From Desulfocapsa sp050291935 (GTDB lineage: Bacteria; Desulfobacterota; Desulfobulbia; Desulfobulbales; Desulfocapsaceae): a stretch of DNA of 64,000 nt. The position numbers were made by a program, and so were the translations under genes. The notes beneath the pieces are model-generated. The model worked only from the letters and a program-made list of their open reading frames with translations. It was not told the origin of the DNA and ran no database searches. The stretch is from NCBI GenBank assembly GCA_050291935.1, contig JBNKKR010000003.1, positions 62,001 to 126,000 on the forward strand, written 5' to 3'. Positions 25,697 through 34,500 of the stretch are shown piece after piece; position 1 is the stretch's first letter, and each line of letters starts with the position of its first letter.

Positions 25697-27379
25697 TTAG
25701 TGATTCAGACACTCCGTCTTTTGCATTGCATCCCCGGGCATCGGGTTTACTCGTTCCTCTTTAAGAATAAAACTTTCTATCATTCCAGTGGGCAGAGCCT
25801 CTTCAAAACGAATTCGATCAAGAACTTTTTTTGCTATCTGGGCAATATTGATAGTCTCACTATGGTTTCGCATTATTGCAACGGCAACCGGTTTAAGAAG
25901 CGTTGGTCTGGTTTTTTTGGTAAACATAAGAATTTCCAGGGCGCAAGATCTCGCCGCAGGGGGCAAGGATTCCACAAAACCAGCAAAAAATTCTGTATTA
26001 TGAAACGTTTTCTCTCCCCGCAAAGCATTTTGTCTCTCACCTTTAACATTGCTTATAAATCCCATTATCCGCGCTGTAAAATTGTCCCAATCCACAATTT
26101 TCTCAAAGAGAGACACATAGCCGGAAAATAACTCTCTACGAGACATTTTTAAGGGAATAATGTTGGAAAGGACCGCGTTGGCCACATATTCGGTATCTGG
26201 ATCATTAATGGCCCCATCCAGTTGTTCCAAATCGATCAACCGTCTTTCCGGCAACAACCTGTCCCATAGCTCTGTGCCGGGAAGAGCCCGTAGAATAGTA
26301 AGTTTTGGGTTGGGGATACAAGCCTTCTGCAGAAATTGAAAATGGCGTTCAAAAATATTCTCATCATCGTGGTCAAAACCGACAATCATCGCGCCATCGA
26401 CGGGAATCCCGGTGGACATAATCGTATGACAGCTGTCAACAAGATCATGTTGGAGATTATGCTGTTTGTTGGTTTCCCGTAAACTGGCGATATTCGAAGA
26501 CTCAATACCAACAAAAACCCCTTCAAAATTTGCAGCTGTGAGTAAATCCAACATTTCCTGATCATGGGCAATATTGATGGAGAGCTCCGCGCGAAAACCA
26601 ATGGGCTCTGGAAATGTTGCATTAAGAGTAATCAACTCCTTGAGCAGTCGTTTACTATACGCAGGATGCCCCGCAAAATTATCCACCGCAAAAAAGATCT
26701 CTTTAATACCATGACTTTGCAAGGTCTTCACTTCATCGACAACTCTGTCAATGGGTTCTTTTAACCGCATACGATTACCGAATATTTTCCACATATTGCA
26801 AAATTCGCAGTTAAATGGGCAACCGCGTGTTGTTTGTACGGCCCCCAGCAGATAATGCTCCTGCAACAGGTGGGCGATGCTGTCCCATTTCGGTGGTGGT
26901 GACAGAGACATCTCCGGTCGTCCGGACTCATGGTACTCCGCCTGCTGTTTTCCTTCCTGCCAATCTTTTAAAAATTGCGGCCAGATCCGCTCAGCCTCAC
27001 CAATAAAAAGAATATCAAATAATCCCCGATACAACTCCGGCCTCTCGGTTACTCCAGCGCCACCGACAACAACCATTATTCCCCTGTCACGCAGGTTAGC
27101 AGAAACAGCAACAGCCCGGTTAAAATGAACGCTAAAGCCTGTTACCCCGACGATGTCGTAGTCATGAGCAAAAACTGTCTGCCCATCAATCACCCCCCGC
27201 ACATTTTCATCCCATATTTCAACTTGAAATTGGGGTGGAGTAAGGGCGGCCAACACCGCCAGATTTAATGGCGTAATAAAGGCCTTTTTTTGGATAAACG
27301 GATGATTGTTCAGCTTTGCAACTCCATACCGCTCATCGTGATGGGGAGTAACAAGTAGAATATGGTTAGTTTCATTCAT
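25697..27379 (-). CDS. B12-binding-domain radical SAM enzyme (DUF4070-like C-terminus)
   Basis: The 560-aa protein has an N-terminal Rossmann-type domain as in cobalamin-binding radical SAM enzymes (VVVGGAGVTERPEL, then DILFIGEAE), followed by the radical SAM core with CPFNCEFC (Cys187, Cys191, Cys194 for the 4Fe-4S cluster) and a C-terminal region like that of HpnP/HpnR-type proteins. The base-off DxHxxG motif is not seen, which is frequent in this class. Candidate reactions are C-methylation or another modification of the polyketide-peptide or of the small protein encoded next to it. The ATG overlaps the adaptor stop by 4 bp. Confidence 0.88.
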   Translation of the reverse strand: MNETNHILLVTPHHDERYGVAKLNNHPFIQKKAFITPLNLAVLAALTPPQFQVEIWDENVRGVIDGQTVFAHDYDIVGVTGFSVHFNRAVAVSANLRDRGIMVVVGGAGVTERPELYRGLFDILFIGEAERIWPQFLKDWQEGKQQAEYHESGRPEMSLSPPPKWDSIAHLLQEHYLLGAVQTTRGCPFNCEFCNMWKIFGNRMRLKEPIDRVVDEVKTLQSHGIKEIFFAVDNFAGHPAYSKRLLKELITLNATFPEPIGFRAELSINIAHDQEMLDLLTAANFEGVFVGIESSNIASLRETNKQHNLQHDLVDSCHTIMSTGIPVDGAMIVGFDHDDENIFERHFQFLQKACIPNPKLTILRALPGTELWDRLLPERRLIDLEQLDGAINDPDTEYVANAVLSNIIPLKMSRRELFSGYVSLFEKIVDWDNFTARIMGFISNVKGERQNALRGEKTFHNTEFFAGFVESLPPAARSCALEILMFTKKTRPTLLKPVAVAIMRNHSETINIAQIAKKVLDRIRFEEALPTGMIESFILKEERVNPMPGDAMQKTECLNH

Positions 27380-28617
27380 TCGAAGTATGCCTTGAAGATA
27401 GGGATCAAATAGTCAATGGGGGCTTTTTCCTTCACCTTGACATACGCCTTGCAAAGGGTACCCAGGCTCACCTTAAAGGGAGGACCTTTTTTGTTGGACC
27501 AGGAAAAGCCACTTGCCGTTGTAGGGTCAACTGAAAGTTTGACGGTTACTTTAAAAACAGGTCCCTTCTGATCAATAAGGCCTGCCAGGTTTGTATTGGC
27601 AAGTTCATTGCTAAGCCCTGCCCCTGAAGAGACGTAATGATTAACCCTAACCACTGTACCGATAAGCCAGCCATACAAATTACGATCGATGGTGAAGGGC
27701 TCTATTTCAACCCCCATACCTTCACTTATCTTCGCATTGGCGTTGTACGGAACATAGAGATCAAGTAAATAGTTTGCCTGATTATCGGGGCTTTCAATGG
27801 TGGCAAGATGTGTTCCCGGATTCACCTCATTTCCCTGCTCCACGTTCATTTGCACAACTGTACCGGAAAGTGGAGCGGTCACTTCGGTGTTTAAGCGATA
27901 TTCATCTTCTAAATCCGCTAGTTTTTTTGACAGCTCTTCAATTTCCTGCTCCAGATCCTGCTCACTTAAATCTTTGCCCAACTTCCATTCCTGGGTACTT
28001 AAGATCAATCCTTGTAAAGTTTCTTCAAGGCTTGCAGTGGTGGCAATCTCAGCGGCTAATGATTTCTCAATATCAAAAAGATTGGAAGAAGTAATCAGCC
28101 CTTCGGCATACAACTTTTTGTTTTGTTCGAGTTTTTTTCTAAGAAAAGAAGTGGTTTTCTTTGATTCTTTGATTTGCATGGCAATACGCTTTTTCTCAAT
28201 CTCATTCACATCAGACTTGAGACTGTAACTACGGGCATTACCTGACTGCAGTTGTTGTTTCTTTGTTTTTAGAAGAAGCAGCGTTCCTTTCGCTTCGCTG
28301 ATACTCTTTTCAAGCTCCGGCTGCTTTAACAAAAAGAGTAACTGATCTTTTGCCACCATCTCATCAATGGCAACGGATTTTTGCGAAATCTGCCCGCTAT
28401 AGGCAGAAATCACCTTGATTAAACCGCCTTTGGTGTTAAGCTCCCCAAGACCTTCTACCCGGTGAGGAATTGAACCTAAAAACATCCAGGCAAGTGCACA
28501 CCCTCCTCCTACGAGAAAGGCGAGCAAAGCATATGTATAGAGGGGACGAGTGATAACCAGCGAGCCCGTTAACAGCTCACTGTCACTCCCTTCATGCTGA
28601 TAATTGCTGACTGCCAT
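27376..28617 (-). CDS. NHLM-type HlyD-family periplasmic adaptor
   Basis: The 413-aa membrane-fusion protein has a short cytoplasmic N-terminus, one transmembrane helix (about 31-50, LLAFLVGGGCALAWMFLGSI), a lipoyl/barrel half (AYSGQISQKSVAIDEMV), a long alpha-hairpin coiled coil (about 85-235, with LEQEIEELSKKLADLEDEY) and the second barrel half (VTAPLSGTVVQMNVEQGNEV). It would link the ABC pair in the inner membrane to the TolC-like channel. It is the first gene of the operon, so the promoter should lie in 28618-29126. Size and architecture fit NHLM-system secretion proteins. Confidence 0.88.
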   Translation of the reverse strand: MAVSNYQHEGSDSELLTGSLVITRPLYTYALLAFLVGGGCALAWMFLGSIPHRVEGLGELNTKGGLIKVISAYSGQISQKSVAIDEMVAKDQLLFLLKQPELEKSISEAKGTLLLLKTKKQQLQSGNARSYSLKSDVNEIEKKRIAMQIKESKKTTSFLRKKLEQNKKLYAEGLITSSNLFDIEKSLAAEIATTASLEETLQGLILSTQEWKLGKDLSEQDLEQEIEELSKKLADLEDEYRLNTEVTAPLSGTVVQMNVEQGNEVNPGTHLATIESPDNQANYLLDLYVPYNANAKISEGMGVEIEPFTIDRNLYGWLIGTVVRVNHYVSSGAGLSNELANTNLAGLIDQKGPVFKVTVKLSVDPTTASGFSWSNKKGPPFKVSLGTLCKAYVKVKEKAPIDYLIPIFKAYFE

Positions 28618-29126
28618 AGCGCTTAGTATCCTGAACCAGTGATCAAAAGAAGAAAATTACTTCCGTAGAAACCGAACGATACTGCAACACATCATCTAAA
28701 AATCAGTCACAAACTACTATCGTGTTATCAAATGGCAAATTTCAAGTCAAGGTTTTTCACAAACAGTGCGGTGCAAAACAAAACCAACAGCAACACATCT
28801 TAGAAAAACGCAAAAAACTTAAAAAAAATATATCAACGAAAAGATAGGATTAAACACCACTAATAGACAGGCAACACAGCAAAACGCGACCCTTTTGCAT
28901 GTGGCATGCTGCCACGTGTATACTCATTTCATCAGGAAATCTTCTTAAAAGCAAGAAAATTTCCTGAAAAATATTTTTTCTAGGGTATCTTGAAAAATTA
29001 GATATTTGGTCCGAGTTCAAGAAGCATAGAAAATAAAAAGCGCAGCATATTAGACATATGTGATCACTTTTATTTTCGTAGCAACGAAGAAATCGGGACA
29101 AATAGCCGTTTTTCAAGGTTGCCCTG
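28618..29126. other. Non-coding stretch between ribB and the biosynthetic operon
   Basis: This 509-bp AT-rich region should hold the terminator of ribB and the promoter of the large operon, both on the minus strand. I see no convincing CDS, no clean intrinsic terminator and no clear sigma-70 pair that I would defend. Confidence 0.4.
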
Positions 29127-29780
29127 TTATTGTAAGGAAAAAGAATGCTCTTCCAAATAGAGCGCCAAATCCTCAATGGAAAGCACCGGCATCGCATACT
29201 GATTTGCAAAGCTAACTATCTCAGGGAGCCTGGCCATGGTTCCATCGGGATTAGTCAATTCACACAAAACCCCGGCCGGTTTCAGACCAGCCAGTTGCAT
29301 AAGATCCACAGTTCCTTCGGTATGACCACGCCTGGAGCGGATCCCACCGGGTTGTGCCCGCAAAGGGAATACATGGCCTGGACGGCGCAAGTCATCGGCC
29401 TTGGCGTCATCCGCTATTGCAGCTTGTACTGTTTTCACCCGATCTGCTGCCGACACACCGGTACTCACCCCCCAACTGGCCTCAATGGAAACGGTAAAGG
29501 CCGTACCATTAGTGCTGTTGTTGTGGTTCACCATCTGCGGCAATTGCAAATGATTAAGGGCGTCATCGGTAAGACAAAGACAGACAATGCCACTGCATTC
29601 CCTGATCATCAGGGCCATCTGGGCATCAGTTAAATATTGGGCGGCAAAAATCAAGTCCCCCTCATTTTCCCTATCTTCATCATCCACTAATAACACTCCG
29701 CTTCCCTTTTGCAGAGAAAGAAGTGCTCGATTAACCCGCTGCTGCGGGGAGCCAAAATTATCAAGTAAAGACTGATTCAT
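29127..29780 (-). CDS. ribB: 3,4-dihydroxy-2-butanone 4-phosphate synthase
   Basis: RibB converts ribulose 5-phosphate to formate and dihydroxybutanone phosphate for riboflavin synthesis in the cytosol. The 217-aa protein is collinear with E. coli RibB: VLLVDDEDRENEGDLIFAA (acidic metal/substrate loop), TGVSAADR, RPGHVFPLRA, RGHTEGTVDLM and LCELTNPDGTMAR. I chose the ATG at 29780 because GGAGG precedes it by 5 nt and MNQSLL matches the E. coli start; a longer reading from 29870 would run through the leader. An FMN riboswitch lies upstream. It has no GTP cyclohydrolase fusion and appears monocistronic. Confidence 0.97.
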   Translation of the reverse strand: MNQSLLDNFGSPQQRVNRALLSLQKGSGVLLVDDEDRENEGDLIFAAQYLTDAQMALMIRECSGIVCLCLTDDALNHLQLPQMVNHNNSTNGTAFTVSIEASWGVSTGVSAADRVKTVQAAIADDAKADDLRRPGHVFPLRAQPGGIRSRRGHTEGTVDLMQLAGLKPAGVLCELTNPDGTMARLPEIVSFANQYAMPVLSIEDLALYLEEHSFSLQ

Positions 29781-29883
29781 GGTATCCTCCATATGGACCT
29801 GAATCAGGGCATGCGGAAAAAATGCGAAAAACGGCACAAGACAGCGCCATCTGCAAAACGTGCGCAACACGGCAACGTTTTTT

Positions 29884-30019
29884 TCTCCTCTTTCATCCGG
29901 ACTATTACCGTCGGCTCCGGTTTCTCACCGGATCTGCTGACCCTGCAAAGGCAGGCGCTCGCGGGCTCTCCTCTATTGAGGAATACCGCCGGTGGGGAGT
30001 TCCACCCCGCCCTGAGAAG
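29884..30019 (-). promoter_or_regulatory. FMN riboswitch (RFN element) controlling ribB
   Basis: Read on the minus strand the segment carries the RFN landmarks in order: CAGGGCGGGGTG, CCCCACCGGCGGTA, AGCCCGCGAGCG, GGGTCAGCAGATCCGGTGAG, GCCGACGGTAATAGTCCGGA and TGAAAGAGGAG. These are the conserved loops of the FMN aptamer. It ends about 100 nt before the ribB ribosome-binding site, leaving space for an expression platform. FMN binding should turn ribB down; whether by termination or by masking the GGAGG was not resolved. Confidence 0.95.
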
Positions 30020-30160
30020 TTTGTATTGTATATTTTACAAGTTGTCTCTGTGGCCACCTCAAACAAAGGACTTGTTATCCAATTTCAAGGTACCCAAATA
30101 ACATTGGTCTGCCGCGACTCTTCGCGGTACTGTATTACTATCTCTGCATAGGCAAGCTCT

Positions 30161-30304
30161 CCTTTTTTATAGAATAAATCTTCTTCCACCGGCGACCGGA
30201 ATCGACAATGGACCAAACAACGAGGGAACGGGGAGAGAATAAACACCGAAGATATGGTGTCAAGACAAGGAGAATTAAACCATGCTTTTTCAGCTAACAA
30301 TAGA
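30161..30304. repeat. Direct repeat, copy 1 (leader and start of UPF0175 gene)
   Basis: This segment is 144 bp long and identical except at five positions to 31341-31484 (constant offset 1180 bp). It holds the upstream region, the AAGGAGA ribosome-binding site and the first seven codons of the UPF0175 gene. Homology stops abruptly after the shared AACAATAG. Confidence 0.9.
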
Positions 30305-30536
30305 CTATCCGGAGACCTTTCCCGACCTATTACAAAAATCGCGGGAGCAGTTCGAGCGGGAGGCGAAGATGGCCATGGCTGTAAAGCTCTTTGAGATGAA
30401 ACGGCTGTCATCAGGAATGGCAGCCTCAATGCTGTGCATAGACCGGGTTTCCTTCCTGGTGGGGTTGCACCGTTATGGTGTTGCCGCCATCAACCTTGAA
30501 GAAGATGAACTGATGGAAGACCTGCACAATGCCTAA
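30282..30536 (+). CDS. UPF0175-family antitoxin-like protein
   Basis: The 84-aa protein resembles the UPF0175 family: a short N-terminal strand (FQLTIDYPETFPD), a helix with EREAKMAMAVKLFEMKRLSSGMAA, then a helix-turn-helix-like segment (SMLCIDRVSFLVGLHRYGVAAINL) and an acidic tail. UPF0175 genes usually precede a PIN-like DUF3368 toxin and are thought to be its antitoxin/regulator. Here the partner starts in an 8-bp overlap but is truncated. AAGGAGA at 30267-30273 is a good ribosome-binding site. Intact in length, possibly still an autoregulator. Confidence 0.8.
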   Translation: MLFQLTIDYPETFPDLLQKSREQFEREAKMAMAVKLFEMKRLSSGMAASMLCIDRVSFLVGLHRYGVAAINLEEDELMEDLHNA

Positions 30537-30600
30537 CCCTAAGCGAATTGTTATTAATACCGGGCCTATTCTTGCCCTGGTCGCCGCCCTTGGCAGGTAA
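30529..30600 (+). pseudogene. Truncated DUF3368/PIN-like toxin remnant
   Basis: An ATG overlapping the UPF0175 stop opens 23 codons (MPNPKRIVINTGPILALVAA, then LGR) that match the N-terminus of DUF3368 PIN-like toxins (first strand, then the loop with a hydrophobic helix). It ends in TAA-TAG where intact homologues continue for about 130 more residues. No continuation is seen in any frame downstream, so the toxin is deleted, not frameshifted. Confidence 0.7.
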
Positions 30601-30605
30601 TAGTG

Positions 30606-30624
30606 AAATAGGGGACATCTATTT
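30606..30624. repeat. Small palindrome AAATAG...CTATTT at the deletion point
   Basis: AAATAG and CTATTT flank GGGACAT. GGGGACA-type palindromes of this kind often lie near REP-associated (IS200-like) transposases, and a remnant of such a transposase is present at 53981-54220. It sits 6 bp after the truncated toxin stop and may mark the recombination that removed the rest. Confidence 0.35.
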
Positions 30625-30672
30625 GCTTGTTCCGAACATAACGCTTCAAATCACCCGACCGTTTTTTGGGTG

Positions 30673-30975
30673 CTAGGCTGTTTGGTATTGATGTACTTCG
30701 TTTTTAAGTTTGTCCTCGAGATAGTCCTCAGCTTTTTCCAACTCATATCTACTCTGAAGGTTCATCCAGAAATGAGGGGACATATTGAAGAAAACACCTA
30801 AGCGCAGTGCTGTGTCTGCGGTAATAGACCGTTTTTGATGAACAATTTCATTGATTCTCCTCGGGGGCACTGATGTGTCCTTGGCTAAACGATATTGGCT
30901 GATACCCATAGGCTCTAAAAATTCTTCGAGCAGTATCTTTCCTGGGTGAATAGGTGGCAGTTTTTTTGTTTTCAT
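30673..30975 (-). CDS. higA: HigA-type antitoxin (XRE helix-turn-helix)
   Basis: The 100-aa protein starts with the HigA/VapI hallmark PPIHPGKILLEEFLEPMGIS, followed by an HTH (QYRLAKDTSVPPRRINEIV), RSITADTALRLGVFF and SPHFWMNLQSRYELE. It binds the toxin and represses the operon through the HTH. Toxin before antitoxin is the order expected for higBA; the gap is 20 bp. The whole module lies on the minus strand between the two copies of the 144-bp repeat. Confidence 0.92.
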   Translation of the reverse strand: MKTKKLPPIHPGKILLEEFLEPMGISQYRLAKDTSVPPRRINEIVHQKRSITADTALRLGVFFNMSPHFWMNLQSRYELEKAEDYLEDKLKNEVHQYQTA

Positions 30976-30995
30976 TTTCTTTACCCCCTTTGTGC

Positions 30996-31277
30996 CTAAT
31001 GGTAGTCAACAATTTCTACATTGAAAGTGTCACCATTTTTCCATTCAAAGCAGATACGCCATTGGCTGTTAATTCTGATACTATGTTGTCCTTTTCTGTC
31101 GTCTTTTAGTTCTTCAAGTCGATTCCCAGGAGGAACCCTCAAGTCATTTACTGAAGTTGCGGCGTCCAAGATGACCAACTTCATCCTTGCATTTTCTTGA
31201 ATTTCAGTTGGCAACTTTTTTGAGAATTTTCTGCCAAATATTTTTTTGGTTTCTTTGCAGCGAAATGACTTGATCAT
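30996..31277 (-). CDS. higB: HigB-type toxin (RelE/ParE superfamily mRNase)
   Basis: The 93-aa protein shows the standard HigB text: MIKSFRCKETKKIF, KKLPTEIQENARMKL, LRVPPGNRLEEL, DRKGQHSIRINSQWRICFEW and VEIVDYH. Family members cleave translated mRNA on the ribosome. The conserved Arg/His residues of the C-terminal half are present, so it is probably active. I start at the ATG at 31277 (MIKSF), as in the family; an ATG 6 bp upstream is in frame. Confidence 0.92.
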   Translation of the reverse strand: MIKSFRCKETKKIFGRKFSKKLPTEIQENARMKLVILDAATSVNDLRVPPGNRLEELKDDRKGQHSIRINSQWRICFEWKNGDTFNVEIVDYH

Positions 31278-31340
31278 AAACAAATAATAACACCTCTCGA
31301 TAATAATGCAAGGCGTTATGCTTTTTTAGTGTCAACATCC

Positions 31341-31484
31341 CCTTTTTTATGGAATAAATCTTCTTCCACCGGCGACCGGAATCGACAATGGACCAAACAA
31401 CGGGGGAACGGGTAGAGAATAAACACCGAAGATATGGTGTCAAGACAAGGAGGATTAAACCATGCCTTTTCAGCTAACAATAGC
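31341..31484. repeat. Direct repeat, copy 2
   Basis: This is the second copy of the 144-bp segment at 30161-30304 (five mismatches), with leader, AAGGAGG and the first codons of a UPF0175-like gene, ending abruptly. The two copies bracket the truncated toxin and higBA. Confidence 0.9.
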
Positions 31485-31566
31485 CATCAAGGAATTTTCA
31501 GAGGCCACCTGGCTTACGAAACAAGAACAGCCGGTTCGACCACTTCCTTTTCTCAGCAATAAATAA
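31462..31566 (+). pseudogene. UPF0175 5' fragment fused to unrelated sequence
   Basis: The duplicated start MPFQLTIA runs directly into 26 unrelated codons (IKEFSEATWLTKQEQPVRPL...) and a TAA. The upstream signals are intact, so a 34-aa chimeric peptide could be made, but nothing supports a function. Confidence 0.6.
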
Positions 31567-31587
31567 ACAGTCAATACCCGCAATTTC

Positions 31588-34500
31588 TCAAAAACTCCAT
31601 TGCAGTCCGGCAGAGAGTGTCCTGGAATTTTGATTGTTTGCAACACTGACAAGGGCGTCCAAGTAGAAAGACAGGTTATTTCGATAATCGGCGATAAGGC
31701 TGGTTATAATCACTCCTTCATAGCGTGCCGGTTTGGCAGAGCTCACTGAAAATGTAGCATCTGGGTAGTTGCGAAAATGTGTTGACAACCTGGTGGACCC
31801 CTCCAGGAATTGACGGCTTAGGCCGATCATCATTTTTGGACATAAGCGCCAGTCGCCAATGGCAAATTTCCCGCTTGCCCGCAAGCCGAGCGAGGGGGTC
31901 AGCGAATCACTGCTGCTTCTTCCCATATGTACCGCAAAGTCGCCGCCACTCTCTGTAAAACCCTCCTGATCAAGATGCAAATAGTCAAGACCAACTACAG
32001 GCCCCAGATGGATCCTGCCAAACTGAACGTCTAAGTAACCAGAAAGGCTAGCATTGTAAACAGTGCTGGAGAAGGTTGCAGATGTGCTGGTAGCGAAAAT
32101 GGGGGTATCGATATGCCGGGAGGCGCTGTTGTCAAGGCTTGTATACCCAAGCGATCCGCCAAAATCCACTCCCGAGATTTTGGCGTTTCCGTATAAACCA
32201 ATATGCCTTCCTGAAATTGATCCGCTGCCAGCAGAATTATCCCAGGAAAGATCACTGCTGCTTGTTCCCAGCACCATCCCTGCCCGGATCGGAGAATACA
32301 AAAAACTCCTGTCCATACCAAAGAGAATCCCTGTGGTATCGACATCATAGCCGGAGATTCCATCCTGGCTGTCTTGAGTTGACCAAGCCCCTATACCTTG
32401 TGTCCAGACGTTCCAAGGATTTCCTGATGTTGTCTGTATTTTGTTTTCCAGGTGGGTAAGGGGTGGCATTTGCACAAAGAGTTTCGCCACGCCAAGGCCT
32501 GCCGGGGCAAAGGAGGTATACATTTCCGGATTCAGGCCGACTATAGTGCTATTAAGCTGTAACGGCGTCATGGCAAAATCCATGGCAAAAAGCAGTGACT
32601 CCATGTCATCATGGGCATCGACCAAAAGGGTATTGAGGGCTGCTGCCAGCTCTTTTTGATTGTTAGTTTCGACAAATTCACCATAGGGGGTGCGTACAAT
32701 AACAAGGCAGAGGTTGTTGCCCTGGATCTCCTGAGCAAGATCAATGGTGTAAGAGGTGAAGTGTTTTTCCAGTGATGAAAAGGTACCGTTGATGCCGCCC
32801 GAGGCACTGATTATCGTCCAACTCCGGCCGTCTGGATAAAGGGCCATCGGCAAATAGGCGTCCACAGTGCCGCCCGAAATCACGGCAGAGCCGCTGACCC
32901 GGATGAGGTCGCTGGCACCGTCTTCTGCCAGTTCAGCGATATAGGTGTTATCCGACTTGAGCGTAAGCGAACCGTTGACCGACAAGGTGCCGATGGAATG
33001 CCCTGGCGAGATAGTACCGTAACTGACAAGATTGCCAGAAACGCTGCCGTTGCCAAACAACAAACCGTCACGTTCGATGGTGAGCTGCGAGGTCTGCAAA
33101 GTACCATTCAAAGAAAGTCGACCATAGATATCGGTGGCACCCTGAATAACTGCACTGCCATCGATATCGGCATAACCGCTGCTCGCCACGGCCAAAGAAG
33201 CTCCGGTAAAGGAGGCGCCACTAAATATAAAGAGATTACCATCAACCTCGCTATGACCGCCAATGCTAGCCAAACCGTAGATATTAGCTGTCGCCCCGGG
33301 GAGAATCGAAAGAGAAGCACTGCTCAGGCTACCGTTAATGCTGAGGCTGCCATCATGGACCGTGGTGCTTCCGCCTGAAAAATCCCAGGTTCCAGTGAGG
33401 ATGTTCGTCCCATAAAGGTCAAGCTTGCCAAAATTGGCAAAATGACTGCCATCCACTATCTCCATATCGTGGAGGCACAGGCTGCCATCTCCTGAGGCGT
33501 TTACGATGGCACCGTTGATTGTGGCACCTCCGTGGACAAGTAAGGTCCCGTTTCCGGTATAGGTTGCCCCGGATTCTTGGGTAAAGGTGCTGCCACTTTG
33601 AAGTTCCAACGTGCCGGTATTGGTCAGGATACCGGAATTATCCACACTACCGTAGTTTGTCAAATATCCTGTGTTGAGCAGACTTCCGGTGGTGCCGATG
33701 TTTATCGCACCATACACCGTGCTGCTGGCACCAAGTGTTGCCGAGCCATTGATATTTACCGCACTGTTTGCTTGGGCAATAAGATATTCACTGGAATAAC
33801 TTCCCCCGGATTGTACATTTAACGTCCCGGAAACATTTGTAGTGCCACTTACCGTGGCCGCGCCGTTGATATCGACGGTTCCGCCACTTGCCACGCCCAT
33901 GCTCGCTGCAAGCAGGCTGCCATCAACAGCAAGGTTACCCGAATACACCGAAACACTCCCGCTTGAAAAATCCCAGGCTCCAGTTAACGTATTTGCCCCG
34001 TAAAAGTCGAGGTTGGCAAAGTTGGCAAAGTGACTACCATCCACCGTCCCCATATCGGAAAAACCAAGAGTTCCGTCTCCTGAAGCGTTTGCGATGGTGC
34101 CGTTAACTGTAGCGCCGCTCTGGACAAGCAGGGTACCGTTTCCGGTATACGTTGCCCCGACTTCCTGGGTGAAGGTACTGCCGCTTTGCAGGTCCATGGT
34201 ACCGGTATTGTTGAGGATACCGAAGTTATCCATACTGCCGGAATTTGTTAAATATCCGGTATTAAGTAGGCTTCCGGTGTTACCGATATTGATCGTACCA
34301 TCGACCGTGCTGCTGGCACCAAGTGTTGACGAGCCGTCGATATTTGCAATGCCACTTGATTGGACGACAAGATATTCGCTGGAAAAACTGCCACCGGAAC
34401 TTACGTTGAACGTTCCGGAAAGATCTGTAGTGCCGCTTACTGTGGCCGCGCCATTGATATCGACACTTCCGATGCTTGCCAGGGTAATGTCTGTGGTGAG

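Noticed and set aside
28850..29209. 119-codon minus-strand frame overlapping the end of ribB
   Set aside because: Out of frame with ribB, no start signal, and its 5' part is merely ribB in another frame.
29781..29870. Upstream extension of RibB to residue -30
   Set aside because: It would read through the leader after the riboswitch, has no ribosome-binding site, and the ATG at 29780 has GGAGG and the family N-terminus.
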